Part shown: positions 1 to 9,254 of the stretch, piece by piece
How positions within the stretch are numbered: position 1 is the first letter of the stretch
Layout of the letters: every line of letters begins with the position of its first letter
NCBI GenBank assembly: GCA_030527925.1
Contig: JAUMZW010000005.1
Coordinates: forward strand, 81,969-145,968
Length of the DNA: 64,000 bases
Direction: 5' to 3'
Source: Streptococcus sp.
Lineage (GTDB): Bacteria > Bacillota > Bacilli > Lactobacillales > Streptococcaceae
Made by a program: the position numbers and the translations under genes
Notes under the pieces: generated by a model
What the model saw: the letters and a program-made list of their open reading frames with translations, nothing else
What the model was told of the DNA's origin: nothing
Database searches by the model: none

Positions 1-616
1 ATTTTCACAAAACCACTGAGCAACCGTTCTTGACATCCTAACGCAACCATGTGAAACAGGTGTGCCTAAAGCATCAGCCTCTTCTTTGATCTCATTGCCA
101 AATTCATCTGTTGGAACACTGTGAAAAAGATAGATCCCATGTTCTTTAAACGAAACCCAATAACAAGCACCTTCTCCTGAGTCCTTATTAAAGAAAAAAT
201 CACCTCGTTCCTGCTCAATTACAAAGTGACCTCTAGGTGTTGGACTATCGTTTTTTCCTGTTGAAACGACAGTGGAGTACAGTACTTTTTCCCCTGATAA
301 GATTTGCATATTTTGATCTTCAATATTGACATGTACAGATAAATTAGAATACTGAGATAAATCAGGGAATGTGCTAATACTATTTGAAGACGGCTTACCA
401 TCTTTAGCCAAATTATCTAATGCGTTTGATGACTTAGCTACAGCACCATTTTGACTATCTAATGATTTTCCTTTGCTACTGTATTGATTCTTAGCATAAC
501 TTATTCGGCTTTGCTTTACAGTGCTATCATGTGTTCTAAAAGACATATGATGGTCGTAACAAACACCAGCAATTACACAGCTTATAACTAGAAAAAAACT
601 AATTTTTTTTTATCAT
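1..616 (-). pseudogene. L,D-transpeptidase (YkuD), frameshifted near start and cut by window edge
   Basis: Translation of the minus strand from about 594 down to 1 is open and ends in a clear YkuD catalytic block: a His in LFHSVP and then SHGCVRM, with the Cys as nucleophile. This family cross-links peptidoglycan or anchors proteins to it outside the membrane. A good RBS (AAGGTGA) precedes an ATG at 614-616, but the following run of nine A (plus-strand T 603-611) puts that ATG into TAG after four codons. With eight A the same ATG would read M-I-K-K-I-S-F-F-L-V-I-S-C-V-I-A-G, a proper signal peptide or membrane anchor, joined to the open frame. The gene is therefore off by one base in a homopolymer. 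About 80 Ser/Lys/Asn-rich residues link the anchor to the domain. The C-terminus is outside the window. Phase variation, true decay or a read error are all possible. Confidence 0.85.
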
Positions 617-718
617 ATCATTCACCTTAAACGATTAATTGGAAACAGCATAACAGTTTGCTAAATTAGAAATTAACATTAACCTTCAAACACTTTATCT
701 TCATATTTTCTTAAACTA

Positions 719-754
719 AAGTGATTGAAGAAAACCATTTTTCTTCAATCACTT
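719..754 (-). terminator. terminator downstream of phoH
   Basis: A perfect 16-base inverted repeat (AAGTGATTGAAGAAAA and its complement) with a 4-base loop lies just past the phoH stop. It separates phoH from the L,D-transpeptidase gene. Confidence 0.8.
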
Positions 755-772
755 AGATATACTTAAGTCCAG

Positions 773-1744
773 TTAATTTAAAGGTTTAAGAAGTTCATTT
801 TCATACGCATTAATAATCTCTGCTACTACGGGATGTCTAACGACATCCTTTGCTGATAAGTGAATAAAATCAATCTGTTTTATGTTTTTTAACTTTTCAC
901 TGGCATCTATCAATCCTGATTTAACATTTTTGGGTAAGTCAATTTGACTCGTGTCTCCATTTACAATCATCTTTGAGTTAAATCCAAGTCTTGTAAGAAA
1001 CATCTTCATTTGCATAATTGTAGTGTTTTGAGCTTCATCTAAAATAACAAAAGCGTCATCTAACGTCCGACCACGCATGTAAGCTAAAGGTGCTATTTCA
1101 ATAATTTCTCGGTCCATTAAGCGTGTTGTCTGTTCTTTACCTAGTATCTGATAAAGTGCATCATATACTGGACGTAAATATGGGTCAACTTTCTCTTTTA
1201 AATCACCAGGTAAAAAGCCTAAACTTTCTCCTGCTTCTACAGCTGGACGTGTCAAAATAATACGTTTAATTTGACCCCTTTTAAGTGCTGTAACAGCCAA
1301 GGTTACTGCTAAAAAAGTCTTTCCAGTCCCTGCAGGACCTATTCCAAAGACAACATCATGATGTTTAACACTATCTACATAGGTTTTTTGACCCAAAGTT
1401 TTAACACGAATTGATTTCCCGAAATGATCCTTTATAATTTCTTCTTCATATAAAGCCACAAACTTATCAATTGTTCTAGCATTTACCATAGATATTGCTG
1501 TAACCACATCAGATGTATTAATTACCATACCTCGTCCTACTAAGACCAAGAGGGCTTGAATGGTTAGTCTTGCTTTCTCAACATTTTCCTCATCCTTACC
1601 CAAAATTTGAACACGCTCAGTCCTAGCATGGATAATAACTGACAGATTTTCTTCAATCATTCTTAGATGACGTTCGTTACTGCCGAATACTGCCAACATG
1701 TCATCTGGATGATGCAATAAAATTTCCTCAGAATAATCTTGCAA
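773..1744 (-). CDS. phoH: PhoH-family ATPase (PhoH/YbeZ type)
   Basis: A 323-residue cytoplasmic P-loop ATPase. Walker A is GPAGTGKT near residue 137 and Walker B with the DEAQ motif is VILDEAQ near residue 235. The N-terminal 100 residues include a KH-like stretch (VQILGKDEENVEKA), normal for the PhoH/YbeZ branch linked to RNA metabolism and, in other bacteria, to the YbeY nuclease. The start is TTG (1742-1744), chosen because AAGGAG lies 6 bases upstream and no better in-frame ATG exists. The length is usual for the family. It stands alone, with terminators on both sides. The family assignment is firm; its exact substrate is not known. Confidence 0.93.
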   Translation of the reverse strand: MQDYSEEILLHHPDDMLAVFGSNERHLRMIEENLSVIIHARTERVQILGKDEENVEKARLTIQALLVLVGRGMVINTSDVVTAISMVNARTIDKFVALYEEEIIKDHFGKSIRVKTLGQKTYVDSVKHHDVVFGIGPAGTGKTFLAVTLAVTALKRGQIKRIILTRPAVEAGESLGFLPGDLKEKVDPYLRPVYDALYQILGKEQTTRLMDREIIEIAPLAYMRGRTLDDAFVILDEAQNTTIMQMKMFLTRLGFNSKMIVNGDTSQIDLPKNVKSGLIDASEKLKNIKQIDFIHLSAKDVVRHPVVAEIINAYENELLKPLN

Positions 1745-1782
1745 ATTTTTCTCCTTCGCATTTCGATGAGTTTATTATATCA

Positions 1783-1817
1783 AAAAAGAGGTGGGGAAAA
1801 CAGTACCACCTCTTAAA
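1783..1817 (-). terminator. terminator of the exporter operon
   Basis: AAGAGGTGG (1786-1794) pairs with CCACCTCTT (1806-1814), and on the minus strand this is followed by six T. It lies just after the DUF4811-like gene. Confidence 0.8.
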
Positions 1818-1834
1818 ATTTATCCTTACAAAAA

Positions 1835-2368
1835 CTATTTTTCAACAATTGCCCAGCTTTGAGGTACATAAACAGTTGATTTTTTTGAAATCAAATAATG
1901 ACTATCATCAAAATCAAATAATTGCTCATAGCCTTTGTTTTTATAAACCCATTTTATTGTTTTAGTAATAACTTTAGCCTCTTTTATTGTATTATTTTGA
2001 CGAATATAAGACGACATTTTTAGACTCTTTAATTTTTGTTTAAGGTCTGGTTTGTAATGTACACTAGCAAGTTTATCCGAATTGGAATCTCTAAAAATTG
2101 CAATAGTGTTATTTTGTCCAACTTGTTTAGTTATAATCATTCCCTTGTCAAGATTCATCGGAGAAGCTGTATAAATCAAACTTTCCTTAGTTGTCACTTC
2201 CTTTTTCATACCGAAATTTTGAGACATGTTTAAACATAGCAAACTAATGTTGAATATCACTCCAAATGTTGTTAAAATTCCTAAAGTGTATCTAAGCCAT
2301 CTCTTCGAGATAAATAACCAGCTTATAAAGACAAGTATTGAGAGTATTAATATAATCCAAATAATCAT
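1835..2368 (-). CDS. DUF4811-like membrane protein, partner of the MFS exporter
   Basis: A 177-residue protein with two N-terminal membrane helices (about residues 2-20 and 26-47) and a soluble, probably extracytoplasmic C-terminal domain of about 120 residues rich in Lys and Thr. Its start codon overlaps the stop of the upstream MFS transporter gene (ATGA, 2365-2368), so the two are translationally coupled. Small proteins assigned to DUF4811 are often found directly behind MDR-type MFS transporters in Lactobacillales; size, topology and position fit, but I recognise the family mainly from context. A role as exporter accessory protein is an inference. Confidence 0.6.
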   Translation of the reverse strand: MIIWIILILSILVFISWLFISKRWLRYTLGILTTFGVIFNISLLCLNMSQNFGMKKEVTTKESLIYTASPMNLDKGMIITKQVGQNNTIAIFRDSNSDKLASVHYKPDLKQKLKSLKMSSYIRQNNTIKEAKVITKTIKWVYKNKGYEQLFDFDDSHYLISKKSTVYVPQSWAIVEK

Positions 2369-3855
2369 TTTACAGTCTCCTTTTTAGAATTCAAGCAAAA
2401 GATAAGAACAATTCCAATAATTGCAAATCCTAAACTGATCGTAAAGGCACTAATGAACCCATCCATTGAAGCATCTAAAGTCTTAGAAATATAAAGCAGT
2501 GGATCTGAATGTTTCAATGATGATGACGGCTTATTGGTGTTAATTACATTTTGTACGATACTCGTTAATAAAGCGACTACAATTGATGAAGAAATTTGTC
2601 TTATAGTATTATTTGCAGCTGTTCCATCACTCAATTGTTTTTTAGGCAACGCTGACATAGCCGATGTGGTTAGGGGCATTAAAACAGTTGCAACACCAAT
2701 CATACGCAATGCATAAAGAATTGTAATAATGAGTTGTGGAGTTTCTGCTGTCAAATAAAGAAAAGGAATCGTACCTAAAGTTAGTAAGCCAAAACCAACA
2801 AAAGATAATCGCTTAATACCTACTTTATTATAAAGTTTCCCTACAATTGGTGATACTAATCCCATTATCAAAGCTCCCCACATAAGAGCTAAACCAGAAT
2901 CAAGCGGCGTTAACCCTCTAATATTTTGCAAATAAGTAGGCAGCATCATTTCTACACCGTACATTGCCATAGTCGCAAATAAAACTAAAAGTGTTGGTAC
3001 TGTGAAGTCTTTATGTAGAAAAACACGTATATCTAAGAAAGGAACTTCTAGTTTAGTTTGTCTAAAGGCAAACAAGACTAACATTACGATACCACTTACA
3101 ATAGGACCGATTACAGATATGAAATCATCCCATCCTTGAGAACTAACATTGGTGAAACCAAATAAGAATAACCCAAAACCTATAGTAGACAGACATAAAG
3201 ATAATATATCTAAATGAGTTTTTTTCATTGGTATTATATCTTTAATCGTAAATGGTGATAAAACAACTGCTAAAATAATAAAGAGTAACGGAGCAACAAA
3301 TATGCTTGTCCAATCATTAGATAATGTCATACCAAATATGATATGTTTTTTTTCAAGAATTAAACCTGTCAAAGTTGGTCCAAAAGCTGGAGCCATCCCA
3401 ACAACTAATCCCATCATCCCCATAGCACCTGCTCTTTCATGTTCTTTATACATGTTAAGAATTACAATTTGCATTAGAGGTAGTATAATCCCAACTCCAA
3501 TACCTGTAATAACACGACCAAGAACGAAGATCCACCAAGAATCTGCATTTTGTGGTGTCATTACAGTTAGTACAACTCCCACTAAAAGCATGATATAAGC
3601 TGATACATGGAGCCATTTTGTTGAAAAGTTATTAGCTAAATAAGCTGAAATTGGAACCATAATCCCATTTGCTAATAAAAACCATGTGGTAGCTTGTTGA
3701 GCTGTTGATAAATTAATATCAAATGCTTTCATTAAAGTAGGGAGAGCAGTTCCTAAGGATGTTTGCATTAGTGAACCAGCTATTGCAGCTAGCATCATTA
3801 CAGACATCACAAGAAAACGATTGTAGGGTTTTCCATGCGAATCTATTTGTTTCAT
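2365..3855 (-). CDS. MDR-family MFS exporter (DHA2, EmrB/QacA type)
   Basis: A 496-residue, very hydrophobic protein with about 14 predicted membrane helices, the layout of the DHA2 drug:H+ antiporter family. The antiporter signature in helix 5 is visible as GLVVGMAPAFGPTLTG, and helix 4 carries GRVITGIGVGIILP. The RBS AGAAAGGA precedes the ATG. It is transcribed divergently from a TetR-type regulator gene, with two matching operator palindromes in the shared 115-bp intergenic region. It is followed with a 4-base overlap by the DUF4811-like gene. The substrate cannot be read from the sequence; toxic hydrophobic compounds are typical for the family. Confidence 0.88.
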   Translation of the reverse strand: MKQIDSHGKPYNRFLVMSVMMLAAIAGSLMQTSLGTALPTLMKAFDINLSTAQQATTWFLLANGIMVPISAYLANNFSTKWLHVSAYIMLLVGVVLTVMTPQNADSWWIFVLGRVITGIGVGIILPLMQIVILNMYKEHERAGAMGMMGLVVGMAPAFGPTLTGLILEKKHIIFGMTLSNDWTSIFVAPLLFIILAVVLSPFTIKDIIPMKKTHLDILSLCLSTIGFGLFLFGFTNVSSQGWDDFISVIGPIVSGIVMLVLFAFRQTKLEVPFLDIRVFLHKDFTVPTLLVLFATMAMYGVEMMLPTYLQNIRGLTPLDSGLALMWGALIMGLVSPIVGKLYNKVGIKRLSFVGFGLLTLGTIPFLYLTAETPQLIITILYALRMIGVATVLMPLTTSAMSALPKKQLSDGTAANNTIRQISSSIVVALLTSIVQNVINTNKPSSSLKHSDPLLYISKTLDASMDGFISAFTISLGFAIIGIVLIFCLNSKKETVK

Positions 3856-3874
3856 AAGAAATCCTTTCTAAAAT

Positions 3875-3891
3875 TGCAACAAAGTGTTACA
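3875..3891. promoter_or_regulatory. TetR operator, exporter side
   Basis: TGCAACAAAGTGTTACA is an inverted repeat (TGYAACA-N3-TGTTRCA). It lies 20 bases upstream of the exporter start codon. A second copy of the same pattern lies next to the tetR start. Confidence 0.7.
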
Positions 3892-3941
3892 TTTGATAGA
3901 CTATATTATAAGCAAATAAAAACTAAGATAAAACTACAAAA

Positions 3942-3958
3942 CACAACAAAATGTTGCA
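3942..3958. promoter_or_regulatory. TetR operator, regulator side
   Basis: CACAACAAAATGTTGCA repeats the TGYAACA-N3-TGTTRCA palindrome with one changed base and overlaps the region just before the tetR RBS (AAGGAG). Two like palindromes in one divergent intergenic region suggest joint repression of both genes. Confidence 0.7.
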
Positions 3959-3970
3959 TTAAGGAGAAAA

Positions 3971-4528
3971 ATGACAAAAAAAAATAGAACTCAAGAAAAA
4001 ATCATGAATTCTTTATTAATATTGATGGAAAGAAAACCGCTTGAACAAATTTCAATGTCAGAAATTGCTGAAAAAGCTCAAATCAATCGCACAACGCTTT
4101 ATCGCCACTTTGAAGATAAGTACCACATCATTGAGGAGCGTGAAATCTTATTTTTTTCAGAATTTGCTGCCAGTTTCAAAACAAACTATCAACAATCTCT
4201 TTCCGAACATTTAGAAGACAGAAATCAAAAACTCATACAAACCTTAAAAGTCATTGAAAAGCATCGCTTCTTCTTAAAGATTATGCTTGGACCAAACGGC
4301 GAAATGTCTTTTAACACACAACTGCAACAAATTTTAAAAGATATTTTTTATAAAAGAGAAACATTAGTCAAAGAGGTTTTTACAAATTTAGATATCACGC
4401 TTACCCAAGTCTATCATTCACAGGCACTAATAGGAATTATCAACTATTGGGCTAATCATGACGATTTAGATCTTGTCTACATCTACAATTTTATCTCAGA
4501 CTATACCTCAAAAATACTCGTAGATTAG
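3971..4528 (+). CDS. TetR/AcrR-family regulator
   Basis: A 185-residue DNA-binding protein. The N-terminal helix-turn-helix is clear ([20 protein letters not shown], about residues 24-43), and the remaining 130 residues form the variable ligand-binding part. The start has a strong RBS (TTAAGGAGAAAA). It is divergent from the MFS exporter gene, and the two 17-bp palindromes between them are its probable binding sites. It most likely represses the exporter until a substrate-like ligand binds. Its last codons overlap the convergent yozE gene by 4 bases. Confidence 0.88.
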   Translation: MTKKNRTQEKIMNSLLILMERKPLEQISMSEIAEKAQINRTTLYRHFEDKYHIIEEREILFFSEFAASFKTNYQQSLSEHLEDRNQKLIQTLKVIEKHRFFLKIMLGPNGEMSFNTQLQQILKDIFYKRETLVKEVFTNLDITLTQVYHSQALIGIINYWANHDDLDLVYIYNFISDYTSKILVD

Positions 4529-4740
4529 TGGGATAGATAATCTTCCCATATCTCGTCGAACTGACCTAAAGAAAACGAAAATGAGGCATGTTCTTCTAAA
4601 TAACTACTAATCTCATTAAAATCACTACTTTGTTTCGGAAAAGTCGTTTCATCAAAAACATGATCTGCTAATAGCGCAACTGGACTTGAACTCTTAGGAT
4701 TTCTTTGAGTCATCAACCAAGTATAAAAAGATTTTCTCAT
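4525..4740 (-). CDS. yozE: YozE/UPF0346 family protein
   Basis: A 71-residue protein that matches the YozE family throughout: N-terminal [14 protein letters not shown], central FPKQSSDF and C-terminal FDEIWEDYL. This is a small SAM-like helical fold of unknown function, common in Firmicutes. GGAGGGTTTT precedes the ATG. It converges with the tetR gene (4-base overlap) and lies after the cvfB terminator, so it is expressed from its own short unit. Confidence 0.85.
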   Translation of the reverse strand: MRKSFYTWLMTQRNPKSSSPVALLADHVFDETTFPKQSSDFNEISSYLEEHASFSFSLGQFDEIWEDYLSH

Positions 4741-4766
4741 AAAACCCTCCTCTTACATATATGAAT

Positions 4767-4796
4767 AAAAAACTTAATATCAAAATTAAGTTTTTT
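4767..4796 (-). terminator. terminator downstream of cvfB
   Basis: AAAAAACTTAAT pairs perfectly with ATTAAGTTTTTT around a 6-base loop, with T-rich tracts on either strand. Confidence 0.9.
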
Positions 4797-4813
4797 ATTA
4801 ATTATAGCATGTT

Positions 4814-5668
4814 TTATTTTAAATGTGTTCCTGTGGCATCTTGACTAATTTTGCCAGCTTTCATCAAACCACCCAAAGATTTTTTAAATTGACCTTTTGA
4901 AATTCCAAAAATTGACTTTATATCTTCTGGAGATGATTTATCATTTAAGGTCATAAAACCTCCCTTATTTTCTAAATAAGTTAAAATCATCTGAGCATCA
5001 TTTTCAAGCATCTCAAAAGACCTTGGTTTCAATGATAAGTTGAGTGTTTGATCGATTTCTCTATACCCAATGACACGAACTTCTAGTTCTTGCCCTAAAC
5101 GTGGCTCAGTATATCTCTCATTTGGATGAATAAAACCAAGCATGTTATTTTCTGGCAGATAAACAAAAGTTCCAGATAATTTTAATCGATAAACAATAGC
5201 CTTAAGATTTTGATTTTGCATATTATTATAAGCTCGACCTGCCATTTTTTGAAAGACTTCTGGTTCTGCTGGTTTACCCCAAATACGTTCTTTCTTATCT
5301 ACGATAAGATGAAGGTAAAGTTTATCACCTTTTTTAGGCCATAATTCTTTCATCTCAGGGAGCACATCTAAAGATACAACAATATGTTTATCTGGTAGGC
5401 CTGTATCAACAAAAATTCCCAAATCTCTTCTAACTTCTGTGACTTCTCCCCAACCATAAGTCTCACGTGAAGCCGACACAGATTTAGTAGTTAGACGTAA
5501 GCGTTGTTTCATATCACTATATACAAAACCTTTAACCATATCCCCAATTTTATAAGTACCTTCATCTTTATCCAAAGCAAATGTAAGTCCATCTTTTTGA
5601 ACAAAATAAAATGTACTATTTTCATCTGTAACCATTGTAGTTACCCAAGTTGCTAATATTGTATCCAT
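4814..5668 (-). CDS. cvfB: CvfB-type S1 RNA-binding protein
   Basis: A 284-residue protein built of S1-like OB folds (about residues 5-60, 65-130 and 145-215) followed by a C-terminal winged-helix segment (from about 225, ending SKGQFKKSLGGLMKAGKI). This is the layout of CvfB, the conserved virulence factor B of staphylococci and streptococci, which binds RNA and influences virulence gene expression. The RBS is weak (AAAGAGAAAA). The gene stands behind frr but is separated from it by a hairpin, so it may be expressed apart from frr. Confidence 0.88.
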   Translation of the reverse strand: MDTILATWVTTMVTDENSTFYFVQKDGLTFALDKDEGTYKIGDMVKGFVYSDMKQRLRLTTKSVSASRETYGWGEVTEVRRDLGIFVDTGLPDKHIVVSLDVLPEMKELWPKKGDKLYLHLIVDKKERIWGKPAEPEVFQKMAGRAYNNMQNQNLKAIVYRLKLSGTFVYLPENNMLGFIHPNERYTEPRLGQELEVRVIGYREIDQTLNLSLKPRSFEMLENDAQMILTYLENKGGFMTLNDKSSPEDIKSIFGISKGQFKKSLGGLMKAGKISQDATGTHLK

Positions 5669-5711
5669 ATATTTTCTCTTTTTCTATCTAAAAATCATGA
5701 TTTCGTAAAAG

Positions 5712-5739
5712 AAACTCAGTTGCTATAGCGACCGAGTTT
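5712..5739 (-). terminator. terminator downstream of frr
   Basis: A 12-base imperfect stem (AAACTC...GAGTTT) with loop TATA, followed on the minus strand by CTTTT. Two positions are wobble or mismatched, so it may be partial. Confidence 0.6.
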
Positions 5740-5746
5740 TCCATTC

Positions 5747-6304
5747 TTAAACTTCTAACAATTCTTTTTCTTTATTTGCAGTCATACTGTCTATATGTTT
5801 TACAGCATCATCTGTGGCTTTTTGAATATCTTTTTCTAATGATTTTAACTCATCTTCAGATATTTCTTTATTTTTTTCTTGTTTTTTAGCCTCATCCATA
5901 GCATCACGACGGATATTACGAATTGCTACTTTAGCATTTTCTCCAACTTTCTTAACTTCTTTAGCTAAATCACGACGTGTTTCTTCAGTTAAAGCTGGAA
6001 TAACCAAACGGATTACAGAACCATCATTACTTGGCGTAATACCTAAGTCAGAAGCATTAATTGATCTTTCAATCTCTTTTAATGATGACTTATCAAAAGG
6101 TGAAACCAGTAGCACTCGTGCTTCTGGGACAGTAATTGAAGCCAATTGATTAAGTGGAGTTGGAGCTCCATAGTATTCAACTTGTATACGATCCAATAAA
6201 CTTGCATTTGCACGACCTGCACGAATACCTGCATATTCACGCGCTAATGATTGAAATGAGTGTTCAAAACGTTCATTTGCTTTATCAATAATTACATTTG
6301 CCAT
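5747..6304 (-). CDS. frr: ribosome recycling factor
   Basis: A 185-residue protein, the standard length for RRF. With EF-G it splits the 70S ribosome after termination. Family hallmarks include [21 protein letters not shown] (residues about 31-50), the PFD segment and the C-terminal helix with [17 protein letters not shown]. It lies 11 bases behind pyrH, the usual pyrH-frr operon of Firmicutes. Confidence 0.97.
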   Translation of the reverse strand: MANVIIDKANERFEHSFQSLAREYAGIRAGRANASLLDRIQVEYYGAPTPLNQLASITVPEARVLLVSPFDKSSLKEIERSINASDLGITPSNDGSVIRLVIPALTEETRRDLAKEVKKVGENAKVAIRNIRRDAMDEAKKQEKNKEISEDELKSLEKDIQKATDDAVKHIDSMTANKEKELLEV

Positions 6305-6315
6305 TTTTTCTCTCC

Positions 6316-7044
6316 TTATTCTGATTTCTTATTTGAAACTGTTGTTCCAATATTTTCTCCAAAAACAACACGTTTAATATTTCCTGACTCATTCATATTA
6401 AATACGACTAGATCAATATCGTTATCCATAGATAGCGTAGATGCAGTTGCATCCATAATTTTTAAACCACGCTTAATAACTTCTACATGAGTCAATTCAT
6501 CAAATTTAACAGCATTTGCGTCTTTCTTAGGATCTGCATTATAAACACCATCCACACCATTTTTGGCCATTAAGATTGCATCTGCTTCAATTTCAGCTGC
6601 ACGAAGGGCTGCAGTTGTATCTGTTGAAAAATATGGTGAACCAATTCCAGCACCAAAAATAACAATACGATTTTTCTCTAAATGACGAAGGGCACGACCA
6701 CGAATATAGGGCTCGGCAACAGATTGCATTGCAATTGCAGTCTGTACACGTGTTTCAACACCTTCTTTTTGAAGACTATCTGCCATTACCAACGCGTTCA
6801 TTACTGTTCCTAACATACCCGTATAATCTGCCTGAACACGATCCATTCCTGCCTCAGCAGCTGGTTCTCCTCTCCACAGATTCCCACCACCAATAACAAG
6901 GGCTATTTCGACACCTGAGCCATGCACTTCAGCAATCTCTTTAGCCATTTCTTGAACAACTGGTAAATTTATACCTACACCTTTTTCACCAGCTAAGGCT
7001 TCACCAGATAATTTGATTAAAATACGTTTATATTTTGGTTCCAC
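6316..7044 (-). CDS. pyrH: UMP kinase
   Basis: A 242-residue amino-acid-kinase-fold enzyme that phosphorylates UMP to UDP. It shows [12 protein letters not shown] at the N-terminus, the glycine-rich [10 protein letters not shown] near residue 54 and the [15 protein letters not shown] segment near residues 160-175. The start is GTG (7042-7044): TAAGGAG lies 9 bases upstream and the next Met is far inside. It is the first gene of the pyrH-frr pair. Confidence 0.97.
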   Translation of the reverse strand: MEPKYKRILIKLSGEALAGEKGVGINLPVVQEMAKEIAEVHGSGVEIALVIGGGNLWRGEPAAEAGMDRVQADYTGMLGTVMNALVMADSLQKEGVETRVQTAIAMQSVAEPYIRGRALRHLEKNRIVIFGAGIGSPYFSTDTTAALRAAEIEADAILMAKNGVDGVYNADPKKDANAVKFDELTHVEVIKRGLKIMDATASTLSMDNDIDLVVFNMNESGNIKRVVFGENIGTTVSNKKSE

Positions 7045-7193
7045 TAGTCTTACTCCTTAATTTGTCTGTACTATTTTACCACAGTTTGCTTATATTTTAC
7101 AGTATCTTTAAAAGGGAAAGTGAAAAGTTTTTACAAAATTCGCTTAAATCCTTTAAAACAATTAAATAATTAGTACATTGATCTTATACTATT

Positions 7194-8338
7194 CTATTTC
7201 TTTAATAACCCTAAATCGTACTTCCATGATAAAATTCGTTTAACAGATTCATCAATTCTATTTTCAGAAATTTCACCACTTGCTATTTTTTCTAATAGAT
7301 AAGGTATCTGTATTTGATAAGATGAAGATAAGATTAAATCATTTCCCGCTGTAATGACTTGATAGGCGGCTTCCTCTTGATTGACAAAATCTGCCAAACC
7401 TGCCATATCTAAATCATCACTCATTATCACCTTATTAAAGTGGAGATCTTTACGAAGTATTCTATTAATTTTAGGTGATATAGAAGACGGTACATTATCA
7501 ATTTCTGTTAAAATATTATGAGAGACTAAAATACTATCTGAGCCTGCTTTTATTCCAGCCTCAAATGGTTTAAAATCTATCTTTCGTAAATCATCTAACG
7601 AACGATTATCCTGAATAATTGAATTGTGAGTATCACCATTTTCACCATATCCTGGAAAAAGCTTTAAGGTTGAACCAAAATGAACCTTATCAAGAACCTG
7701 AACAACTTGCTTGATATAATGGCATGTTTCTCCAACATCTTCTCCAATAGTTCTACTATAGATAAAAGAATTAGGATCAAAAGAAATATCTGCAACAGGA
7801 AATAGACCTGCATTAATTCCGACAGATTTAAGTAGCTCAGCTTTTAACTCCACATCTGAAGTAACTGCATTAATACCACCATTTTGGTAGAGAGCCATTG
7901 GGGATTGAAAAGGAAAATCAAGAAGGGCACTAATTCGAGTTACCACACCTCCTTCCTCATCAGAACCAATTAATAATGGAATTTTTGATACTGACTGATA
8001 GCTTTCAGTTAGTTCTTTTATACTCTCTAAAGTTTGACCTTCAAAATCTTTTCCAAATAGAACATACCCTCCAAGATGATAAGTTTGTAAATCTTCAACT
8101 TGGTTATAATATGGAACTCTTGCCCAAAATAACTGACCAACTTTCTCATCAAGGGTCATTTCAGATAATATACTATTAATTAGTCTATTTTTTGTCTTTC
8201 TTGGCTTATTTTTGTAACATTATTTTTTTTAACACGGCTATCTACATGATTTTTATTCCTATCGATTGTTAATAGTAAAATAACACTTAAAATAGTTAAA
8301 AAAAGACAACTAAAAACCAGATTAACACACCTTTTCAT
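7194..8338 (-). pseudogene. GH3 glycoside hydrolase (NagZ-like), frameshifted
   Basis: Two reading frames together give one secreted family-3 glycoside hydrolase. The upstream frame (start ATG 8336-8338) has a membrane anchor, MKRCVNLVFSCLFLTILSVI, and ends in QERQKID-stop at 8180. The downstream frame begins ...RLINSILSEMTLDEKVGQLF and runs to 7194. It carries GSDEEGGVVTRI, the KLFPGYGENGDTH dyad-type loop and the catalytic-Asp motif VIMSDDLDMAGL. One extra A in the A-run at 8188-8193 would join them without a gap, so a base was lost there. Related enzymes act on beta-N-acetylhexosaminides such as muropeptides. The downstream piece could start at the ATG 8157-8159 but lacks an RBS and export signal. 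Confidence 0.85.
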
Positions 8339-8377
8339 AGTAGAAATATTATAACATGCCTTTACTATAAAAAACAA
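8339..8377 (-). promoter_or_regulatory. near-leaderless promoter of the GH3 gene
   Basis: Minus-strand TTGTTT (8372-8377), an 18-base spacer and TATAAT (8348-8353) end only 9 bases before the ATG. No Shine-Dalgarno sequence is present, so the 5' leader would be 2-3 bases at most. Confidence 0.55.
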
Positions 8378-8426
8378 TTAAGGAGTTCAATTGAAATCCT
8401 CACGAATATATAATTTATCATATTAA

Positions 8427-8453
8427 AAAGACTAGAAACAATTTCTAGTCTTT
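8427..8453 (-). terminator. terminator of rplK-rplA
   Basis: AAAGACTAGAAA and its perfect complement around a 3-base loop, followed by T-rich sequence on the minus strand. Confidence 0.9.
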
Positions 8454-8462
8454 ACTATTATC

Positions 8463-9152
8463 TTATAGTGAATTTGTATCAACCTTAATACCAACACCTT
8501 GAGTTGTTGTGATTGAAAGGTTAGTAATGTATGTACCTTTTGCAGTAGCTGGTTTAGCTTTAACGATTACATCGTGGAATGCTTTAAAGTTTTCAACTAA
8601 TTTGCTATCTTCAAATGACACTTTACCAATAAGTGCTTGAACGTTACCAGCTTTGTCAGCACGGTAAGTAATTTTTCCACCTTTAGACTCTTCAACTGCT
8701 TTAGCAACATCCATAGTTACTGTACCAGTTTTAGGATTTGGCATTAAATTACGAGGTCCAAGAACACGTCCTAAACGTCCTACTACGGCCATCATATCTG
8801 GTGTTGCAATTACAACATCAAAATCTAGCCATCCACCTTGGATTTTAGCAACAAGGTCATCTTCACCTACAAAGTCTGCACCAGCAGCTTTTGCTTCTTC
8901 TGCTTTAGCACCACGTGCAAATACAAGAACACGTGAAGTTTTACCAGTACCTGCTGGTAAAACCATTGCACCACGGATTTGTTGATCCGCTTTTTTAGTA
9001 TCAATGTTAAGGTTGTAAGCAACTTCTACAGTTGCATCAAATTTTGCAAAGTTAGTTTCTTTTGCAAGAGCTACAGCTTCTTCTACACTGTATGCTTTTG
9101 TGCTGTCAATTTTTTCAAGCGCAGCACGTAATTGTTTGCTTTTTTTAGCCAT
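8463..9152 (-). CDS. rplA: 50S ribosomal protein L1
   Basis: A 229-residue protein of standard L1 length, starting [15 protein letters not shown]. The central [21 protein letters not shown] is the L1 signature. It binds 23S rRNA at the L1 stalk and, in many bacteria, also its own mRNA leader. It follows rplK with a 102-base gap that can fold into a hairpin. RBS AAGGAGA. Confidence 0.98.
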   Translation of the reverse strand: MAKKSKQLRAALEKIDSTKAYSVEEAVALAKETNFAKFDATVEVAYNLNIDTKKADQQIRGAMVLPAGTGKTSRVLVFARGAKAEEAKAAGADFVGEDDLVAKIQGGWLDFDVVIATPDMMAVVGRLGRVLGPRNLMPNPKTGTVTMDVAKAVEESKGGKITYRADKAGNVQALIGKVSFEDSKLVENFKAFHDVIVKAKPATAKGTYITNLSITTTQGVGIKVDTNSL

Positions 9153-9169
9153 TTTAATCTTCTCCTTGT

Positions 9170-9250
9170 AATGTGGTCATATCGATTTGATTTAAAAATC
9201 TCCCACGTCACTCATCAAAGTTTGATGAAGTCTTGCGGGTTTTGGGAGTA
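9170..9250 (-). promoter_or_regulatory. structured rplK-rplA intercistronic region
   Basis: On the minus strand CTCCCA (9242-9247) can pair with TGGGAG near 9203-9208, enclosing a small CATCAAACTTTGATG hairpin near 9217-9231. It lacks a T-run, so it is more likely an mRNA-processing or translational element than a terminator. Confidence 0.35.
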
Positions 9251-9254
9251 ACTA

